From Vesta saturnalis (taxonomy: Eukaryota > Arthropoda > Insecta > Coleoptera > Lampyridae), in NCBI GenBank assembly GCA_036346205.1, contig JARFJB010002472.1, positions 5,914,001 through 5,978,000 on the forward strand: 64,000 nucleotides of DNA. The letters run 5' to 3'. The position numbers and the translations under genes are program-made. Under the pieces are notes generated by a model. It searched no databases. It was not told the origin of the DNA and saw only the letters and a program-made list of their open reading frames with translations. Below, in pieces: positions 57,031-64,000 of this stretch (position 1 is the stretch's first letter; every line of letters begins with the position of its first letter).

Positions 57031-59332
57031 TGTCCAAGATAAGGATGCCCACTATGGGGATCTCGGAAACGGTAAGAGATGAAAGGTCGGTTAAATGGAA
57101 CAAAAGTTACGCCTGTGAGAGGATCTATTTATGGTCTTTATAGAACTCGAGTCTCTCTTTCAGTTTTTGAGATATTTGAAAAAATTGGATTTTCTGATTT
57201 TCGATTTTATTTTTTTGACCTTATTTGAAGAGCTATCAAGAAAAGAAGCGCACATTTTCATTGCCACTTTTCTAGCTCTACTTAATGCTGTTATTCAATT
57301 TTTGATACAACGTTTCGTTTGTTAGCAACCATCATCAACTTTATTTTTTTAAATACACGAAAAAATTATTTTTGCCATATTTAAATTCTGAATTCAACGA
57401 TATATCACACTTTATATTTTTGATACGTTTCGGATGAGAAAATTCATATTCAATGTAAAACATCGAAAACGTACAGTTAAAACTAATACTAGAAACATTA
57501 GAAAACTGTAAAATTATTATAAAATAATGTGTTCTCATTTTCTAATGCCTGTTGCGAATAAAATAATTCACAAGTATGTATTTAGTGAAAATACTATTAA
57601 TTAAACAGTTAAAATACATCTTCCGTCGTACTGATGCATTTGATAAAAATAAGTTGGCTTTGCATTTTGCTTACCTACCTGTCATAATTGATTGTTGTCC
57701 GTATTACGATTGTTTGGTGGTCTTTGACTTAATTACATTTTTTGTTTACCTAAAAACAATATGGTAGGAGTACATTTTTCAAATAATGAAAAATTCGATA
57801 TACTGACGTGTTACATTTTGCGTCAACGTAATTGTTCTGAAGCCGAAATAATGTATTTAAACAAATATCCAGAAAGGCGTTAATCTCACAAAAGAACTTT
57901 TTCGCACATTAGCAGTTAATCTAAAAGAATATGCTGCGTTCAAAAACCTGTAAAATCTTGCAAAAAACCTTGCAATGAAGAAAGAGCCAATACTGTTTTA
58001 TTAGCTATAACGGAAAATCCAGACGTTTCTATTAGGAAAATTGAATAGACAACTGGCATAGCCCATTCCACAGCTCATTATGTTCTAAAGAAGGAGAAAG
58101 TGCCTCCATATAAATTTAGAATTTGCCAAGGACTTCGACCAGGTGACCCAGAAAGACGTAGAATATTTTGCGAATGGTATACACGCCAATCTCAACACAA
58201 TGAATATTTTCCGAATAAAATAATATGGTCCGATGAAAGTATGGTTAATAATAATGGAATTTTTAATCGTAGAAATGCTCATTATTGGGCAAGAGTAAAT
58301 CTATGTCTGTACAAAACGGCCAAACACCAACACCGTTCCGATTTAATATGTGGGCTGCTATATTCGGTACTCGAATTATAGGTCCTTTCATTTACCATGA
58401 GTCCCTAAATTCTGAACGTTACCAAATTTTACTCCAAAATGAATTAGAGATAGCTTTGAATGATTTGCCTTTCCAAGAAGTTGAAGGTTGTTGGTTTATG
58501 CAAGACGGTGCACCAGCACATAATTCCAGAGTTGTCAGAGAATACTTGTCAGTTAGATTTCCAGAAAGATATATTGGTACTCATGAAAATGTACTGTGGC
58601 CAGCCCGTTCTCCAGATATAACACCTTTGGATTTTTTTCTTTGGGGATACATTAAAAATTACATTTATAGAAACGATATTGAAAACGAAGAAATTTTACA
58701 AAGATTAGTTCTCGCAGCGTTTGCTAGTATTACTCCTCAAATGCTGAATAATGTTTTACATGCTACAGTTAGAAGATGCTATTTATGTTTAGAGAATAAC
58801 GGGAATCCTTTTGAACATCTTTTGTGAGTTTATCAACCTTTAAAATAAATTTGTTTTTTATTTGTCTATCATTTAAAATCACAAAACATAATTTTATAAT
58901 AATTTTACGGTTTTTTAATGTTTCTAGTATTAGTTTTAACTGTACCTTTTCGATGTTTTACATTGAATATGAATTTTCTCATCCGAAACGTATCAAAAAT
59001 ATAAAGTGTGATATATCGTTGAATTCATAATCAGGGAGAAAATTTAAATATGGCAAAAATAATTTTTCGTGTATTTAAAAAAATTAAGTTGATGATGGTT
59101 GCTAACAAACGAAACGTTGCATCAAAAATTGAATAACAGCATTAGGTAGAGCTAGAAAAGTGGCAATTAAAATGTGCTCTTCTTTTCTTGATAGCTCTTC
59201 AAATAAGGTCAGAAAAAAATAAAAACGAAAATCAGAAAATTCAATTTTTTTCAAATATCTCAAAAACTAAGAGATATTCGAGTTCTACAAAGACCATAAA
59301 TAAATCCTCTCTAATGCATAACTTTTGTTCCA

Positions 59333-59336
<4 letters not shown>
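57025..59336 (+). mobile_element. Long-TIR DD41D transposon, right end lost
   Basis: Inverted arms of ~480 bp: about 57078-57560 and 58868-59336. Paired blocks include TTAAATGGAACAAAAGTTA / its complement at the outer side, cgtttcgtttgttagcaacc / ggttgctaacaaacgaaacg, and aaaactaatactagaaac / its complement at the inner side. The left arm extends 50 bp further out (CACAGTGTCC...GATCTCGGAAACGG); on the right those bases are replaced by a (TA)n tract. It carries one nearly full transposase. Confidence 0.88.
57761..58827 (+). pseudogene. DD41D transposase, nearly full length
   Basis: About 355 codons from the ATG at 57761 (MVGVHFSNNEKFDILTCYIL) to TGA at 58825. HTH region: NCSEAEIMYLNKYPERR, then AITENPDVSIRKIE and TGIAHSTAHYVLKKEK. 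Catalytic: NKIIWSDESMVNNNG (first Asp), MQDGAPAHNSRVVREYLS (second), WPARSPDITPLDFFLWGYI (third), with 41 residues between the second and third Asp. The C-terminus CYLCLENNGNPFEHLL is typical. Damage: in-frame stops at about 57881 and 58045 (PERR*, RKIE*), a frameshift near 57900, and one near 58290-58320. The last 180 codons are open. This is the most recently active-looking transposase of the DD41D group here. Confidence 0.9.
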
Positions 59337-59381
<45 letters not shown>

Positions 59382-59974
59382 TATTAAACAAATTATTATA
59401 TTAAAACAAACAAAAAATCGAATACTTGGAAATTACGATTGCAAGCGTAATCCTGTCGACTTTAAATGACTAATAACGCAAACAAACGCACTCGGTGTCA
59501 GGCTAATTCATACTGAGGTTAAAGTTACACATATTATTGTCAGCTACTTAAGCGGTCTACCGCGTCAACTAAGTATTTTTTAAGTGGCCGCTGTACAAAG
59601 ACGAGTGGATTACGATTGTATTCCACTCCTCCTAATCAATGGTTAAATTACTCTTTTACCAATTTCATTTATACAATCTTAGAGAAACCAGAATATTATG
59701 GTAGCCTTTCATTCAAGTCCATTGAGGAATTTCCTTATAACTCTTATTCTTAGACATTAAACAAGTAATACGGACCGTGTAACGAGTTCAATCCCCCAAA
59801 GAGTGTCATGTATGTTATGTGGATTTTATGCATGTCATTTAAGACTACCTATACTACTATAAGATAAAAGTAGGTACAATGAGTGAGCAACATATGTCTA
59901 TTAAAGCTTGTAACTTATATTAAACAAATTATATACAATAATATAACACTAAAAAATAACAACAAAACCGAACC
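59337..59974. other. (TA)n tract and unassigned sequence
   Basis: 59337-59377 is (TA)n at the truncated right end of the DD41D element. The rest has no recognised feature. Confidence 0.5.
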
Positions 59975-60230
59975 AAAACTAAGTTTTTTTCTTATTTTTA
60001 ATTCAGCAAGCTTCTGAAAAATATTTTTAAGATTAAGTTTCGTTACTAATTCATGTTCAATAGCTAATTTAGCCAAACCGTTTAAATGATTTTAATTGTT
60101 TGTGGAAGAAATTTTTATTTTCAATTTAGAAAGGCTCCTTCCTCCACTTGCAACAGTTACTGGCAAGGCCAATAAGATTTTTAAAGCAGTGCTGGGGAGC
60201 AACATATAAAGTGGTGATAAGTTTTAATAC
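59975..60230 (-). pseudogene. hAT transposase C-terminal relic
   Basis: Minus strand: MLLPSTALKILLALPVTVAS, GGRSLSKLKIKIS, then LAIEHELVTKLNLKNIFQKL and a basic tail. This is the hAT dimerisation domain (P-V-T...A-S-x-x-R-S-x-S-x-L-K), of the same ZMYM1-like class as the 48.7-kb copy but a separate one. The preceding catalytic part is not recognisable. Confidence 0.75.
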
Positions 60231-60555
60231 CTCAATTTAATTTTTTTTTTTCGCATTTACAAACACTAAAACGGATTCTATCTACTAGCTCAAGTGCGTT
60301 CACATCCGCCGATTTACCATCGGTAGTAGTATTTCCAAGTCTTTACAATATTTAGTTAACTCGTTTTATGTAAGTTTTTCAAATCATGTATGTTTAACAG
60401 AAATTGAAAATGATTGCTGTAGGTACCATTAAATCAAATGGATTCTAAAGCATTAATAACTTGATCTATTGTAAAAAGAAACAGAGCATTTTATTAAAAA
60501 CCTCATCCGAACGAAGATTATTGAATAAAATTGTACAATTTTTTGTTACTACGGT

Positions 60556-61010
60556 TGTTCAATTGAAACCCATCTTTGGTCTATAAAAAATATATTCGGA
60601 AATAAATTTTTCAATGGGCCAAAGGCATCGCAAGGCTATAAATCTGGGATGTAGGGTTCTAAAACCCTCGATTCTTTTCTGTCACTACGTTTTAGACGCG
60701 CGTTATCGTGACGCAAAATGACACCATTGGCAAGTTTTCCTGGACGCTTTCGTCTTATTGCTTAATGAAGCTTATTAATGGCACCAAGTTTCGTCACCAG
60801 CGACTATTGATAAGAGGAAATTATTACCGTTTTCGTTGTACTCCATAAGGTGTTATATCGCTCTGATTGAAATTCGACGATTTTCTCTGCCTGTTGATGC
60901 AGTACACAATGCACCTGGTCGCGGCGACTCTTTACCATTTGTAAATTTTCGGCACCGTTGCTTTACAGTTGGATTGGCAAAAGATGCTTCTTCATAAACT
61001 GTCTGTAATC
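60556..61010 (-). pseudogene. mariner transposase relic
   Basis: Minus strand: ASFANPTVKQRCRKFTNGKE near 60985, PRPGALCTASTG, SIVAGDETWCH near 60800 (first Asp), KRPGKLANGVILRHDNAR near 60720 (second Asp), then VLEPYIPDL and PCDAFGPLKNLF near 60610 (the third Asp region). All three catalytic regions are identifiable but the frame shifts several times. A different mariner lineage from the 46-kb copy (GDETW...HDNAR wording). Confidence 0.78.
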
Positions 61011-62155
61011 AAATGGATTTGCGTTGGTTGCAAACCTTCAGCATATAAAAATTGAATGACTGCACGTTATCAAACTTGGACGGATTTTTTATAATGAATG
61101 CCATTTCAAAGTCGCAATTTTTAAAATGACTGGAATATAAATAAAACAGACCAGATGGGTTTAATTTAATAACTATAAGTGCATTAATTACCAATAACTT
61201 CCAATTTTGTGCCGTATAAAGGTATTTATTTATCAGAAATACTATTTCAAAAAAAAACATGTACATCTCATATTAATACATACTACGTCATACGCAATAC
61301 TTTTTGATTAAGAGAAGAGTAATGGTTTTTTAATCTAGATTTTAAAATATACAGTTTAAAACCGAACAATGGGTGTTATATGTAGTGTTGTCCATAAATT
61401 TAGATATCCTTTGTTATCCTATAAGCTTGTGTAAGCGAAATGGCAATTATTATACTGTGTAGTAAAATATTTAAATTGGAATATTGAGTTATTTACGCCT
61501 GTTTACTTCAGCAAGAATATACAACATTATTTACCATTATAAAACCATTGTTATATGATTGTATCAAATGTAATTACTAACATTGTATTTACACTCCAAA
61601 AAACACTACAATGACAATTCAACATCTAAGAAATATTTTTTGTCCTTAGTAGATATAGATACATTAGCTTTATATTATAAAAAATGTTTTATTTCTCCTC
61701 ATTTTATGAAGCGACCAATTTTTCACACATATATTTCCTTTATTATCATTTTTTTGTTTTTCGGTCCTAAAATATGTGGCTATAATAATAAACAATATTT
61801 AAATTGTTAATAAATGTTTATGTTGTGTTGCGCAATACGGTAGGGAAGTAATTGATAATAATAGTTTTATGGTTATGGATGAAGTTAAATTAATGCATTA
61901 TGAATTTAGGTAAAGTCCATTAGGTGGAAGGTAACAAACAGTATCTGGGGATTTAAGGGATTGGCTACCTTAATAAACCATTTTTATAGGTTGATATCAA
62001 TAATACTGTTAGATAAAATTAATAATGACAATCAGGCAACATTCAGTATTATGTAAAATGTTTAAGTAGAAATTACTTTGTAGGTTCTTGAACATTCAGT
62101 GCAATAGAAGTATTTAAAATTTGTTTAATGTTACGTTACGCACATTGATAATGAG
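61011..62155. other. No gene recognised
   Basis: AT-rich; short frames only, none with a motif. Confidence 0.4.
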
Positions 62156-64000
62156 TAGAGAGCGGATTTTATGCACTATAAAATGCCGAAATATGTGCAT
62201 ATATGCACTTAAAAACCTTAAAATATGCATCAAAAATGCATTATTAATTCAAAATATGCAAAATATGCATAAATATTGAATCTTCTATTTACCTGTGTTA
62301 ATTCCAAATTATAACATTAATATATAAAAAAAAGTATATATGCTTGTAATTTTTTAATAGGAAAAAGATAAATTGCATACAAACTTATTATTTTAACATT
62401 CAAAATTATGTGTTATTTAAAAACCACATATTTACTTATACACTATACATTTATGGAAACTGCACCCTGTCATTACTACTTACAAAGCAATTATTACTTT
62501 AAAATTATGTGTTATTTAAAAATTACATATTTACTTATACGCTATAGATTTATAAAGATTACACCCTCTCATTACTATTGGCAAAACAATTTATAACTAA
62601 ATATTTTTCCAAGTTTTCGGGCAGAAAATTTTGGCGTCTGTCCGATAGTATGTTTTTGTACAAAGAAAAACTTCTTTCTACATCCACAGAAGTTATGGGT
62701 GCATATTTTAATGCGGCTAATATGGCCAAATCTAAATTTATATCAAGATCGTCGGAATTTTCCGCAAGTTTCGGAACTTTATTATTAACTTTTAGTAACA
62801 ACTGATATCCACTGTTTTTTTGTAAAATTTCATTTAATTTATTAGAAATAGTTTTACCAATATTTCCTGAAACAGCAGAAATCAGCTGTTGAAATTTATT
62901 AATTATTTGCATAGATTCATTTAATGACAATGCTTCCGTTTCTAATTTAGCAATGGTTGAACTTACAAAATAGTAATTTGCTTTTATAAATGCCAGCTCA
63001 TTGCGCAATTGTGTTTTCTTTAAAATGGATTGAGCTTTTTGAACGTAAGTACTTGAATTATCAGAAATTTCTAAAACTAACTCCTTTATTTTTCCAAATG
63101 ATCTGCATAAAAAAGAGCTGCATTTAACCAAGTACCCCAACGCGTAATCACAGGCTCTGGTGGTAGAGGAATATTAGGTAACTTTTCTTTGTACAATTGA
63201 ATTCGTAACGGAGCTTTTATACTTTCTTTATACTACTTATTAAACTATTTACTAATGGAAATTGATTACGAATTGTTTCTGCTACTCTATTAATACCATG
63301 TGCGAGACATGTTACATGTATTAAATTTTCATAAAATAATTTTAATTGCTGTCCAGCTTTTACCATATACGGTGCGGCATCAGACAGCATTAAAACTATT
63401 TTATCTGTTGCAACAATATCAGGAATAAAAAATTGCATGAAAGCTTCGTTTATAAAGTGAACTATTGTTGCATGATTGGTTTTCTCAAGAACTTTGGAAG
63501 CGATTAAATATGATATACTAGGCTGCGCCTCACTTAAATAACCAATCATTAAATTTGCAACATATCGCCCGCAACAATCTGTAGTTTCATCCACTATAAA
63601 ATAAAGATATTTATTTTTTGTAATTTTCTTTATATGCCCCATAGTTTCAAGATATAAATCATTAATATACCTTTTTCGAAGCGTGCTTTAATCTGGCACT
63701 TGCTTTTTACTAATTTTTTCTAAAAATGACGTAAAACTAGGATTTTGCAATTTCTTTAATGGAATATTGGCTTTAACAAGTGCATTACACAATTCGAAAT
63801 TAAATTCCTCTTGTGCATTTCTTTTGGCCGTTTCTTGAAACAACGACTGGCGCAAAGGTGTCTGACAAACTTTTGTTTTCTTAAATGTTTCTAATTTTCT
63901 TTTATGAAGAGAGGTTTCAATGTGCTGTGTAACTTGAGATTTCCTTTCGCACGTGATCTAAGGAAAAATTAATTTTAAAAATAAGTATCTAATTGCGTTT
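62156..64000 (-). mobile_element. hAT element, left end in window, right end beyond it
   Basis: The TIR starts TAGAGAGCGGATTTTATGCA at 62156, followed by a subterminal zone rich in ATGCAT/TGCATA words (62170-62280), as common in hAT elements. A direct duplication of ~88 bp (62402-62489 and 62500-62588) overlaps the end of the transposase gene. The opposite end is outside the window, so no TSD can be checked. Confidence 0.7.
62559..63960 (-). pseudogene. hAT transposase (CGBP1-like lineage), partial
   Basis: The N-terminal BED-type region is partly inside the window: ITCERKSQVTQHIETSLHKR near 63940, then FNFELCNALVKANIPLKKLQ and FLEKISKKQVPD. Catalytic: KYLYFIVDETTDCCGRYVAN near 63590 (first Asp), VLMLSDAAPYMVKAGQQLKL near 63370 (second Asp), LIHVTCLAHGINRVAE (C-x2-H). 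The RWGTWL motif lies near 63140. The C-terminus has ALKYAPITSVDVERSFSLYK near 62650 with the catalytic Glu, ending NCFANSNERV at the TAA at 62559. Damage: a stop in QVPD* near 63690 and a frameshift between 63140 and 63220. The two long open parts (193 and 141 codons) suggest a fairly young copy. It may begin beyond the window. Confidence 0.88.

Overview
The window is a gene-poor, AT-rich, intron-using eukaryotic segment, almost certainly from an insect or another arthropod. It is built nearly entirely of nested, decayed transposable elements. Evidence: short GT-AG introns of about 50-60 bp, long CA/GT and TA microsatellites, no bacterial-style operons, and remnants of piggyBac, P/THAP, hAT, several Tc1/mariner groups, Crypton, Penelope and Ty3/gypsy elements with their target-site duplications (TSDs). 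I found no complete conserved host gene, rRNA or tRNA.

Layout. 1-1.5 kb: nothing recognised. 1.6-4.3 kb: Penelope-like relic next to a Ty3/gypsy pol relic (both minus). 5.9 kb: DD41D transposase scrap. 6.6-8.8 kb: whole Tc1/mariner-type element with D-82-residue-E spacing (DD82E) and a TA TSD. 9.0-13.7 kb: 5'-truncated gypsy pol and its 3' LTR. 14.4-19.8 kb: long-TIR (terminal inverted repeat) DD41D element whose left arm is split by a piggyBac at TTAA. 21-23.8 kb: dispersed and simple repeats. 24.95-28.43 kb: small gypsy element with TSD TGACA; its 5' LTR holds a 1.13-kb P-like element encoding only a THAP domain, and its pol holds a 204-bp repeat with a hammerhead-like core. 29.6-33.7 kb: DD41D element with ~1-kb arms, one arm holding a 1.43-kb solo LTR. 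34 kb: Crypton-type recombinase relic. 35.8 kb: foldback hairpin. 37.8-44.8 kb: two 1.1-kb direct repeats around a large palindrome of inward-facing ~165-bp satellite arrays with a YqaJ exonuclease fragment at the centre, followed by a possible three-exon small gene. 46-48 kb: mariner and Penelope relics. 48.6-55.9 kb: hAT element (TIR, 8-bp TSD) containing a 3.1-kb long-TIR element and a Crypton. 57-59.3 kb: third long-TIR DD41D element. 60-61 kb: hAT and mariner relics. 62.2-64 kb: hAT element leaving the window.

How the parts relate: this is a stratigraphy, not a pathway. Several insertion orders can be read from TSDs or from the uninterrupted partner arm. The best candidates for something undescribed are the YqaJ-centred palindrome, the THAP-only P-like element, the 3.1-kb CACGTG-armed element, and a recurrent UGANGA-stem-GAAACGUY motif in three otherwise unlike mobile sequences. 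All translations and alignments were made by eye, so boundaries of degenerate elements are approximate.
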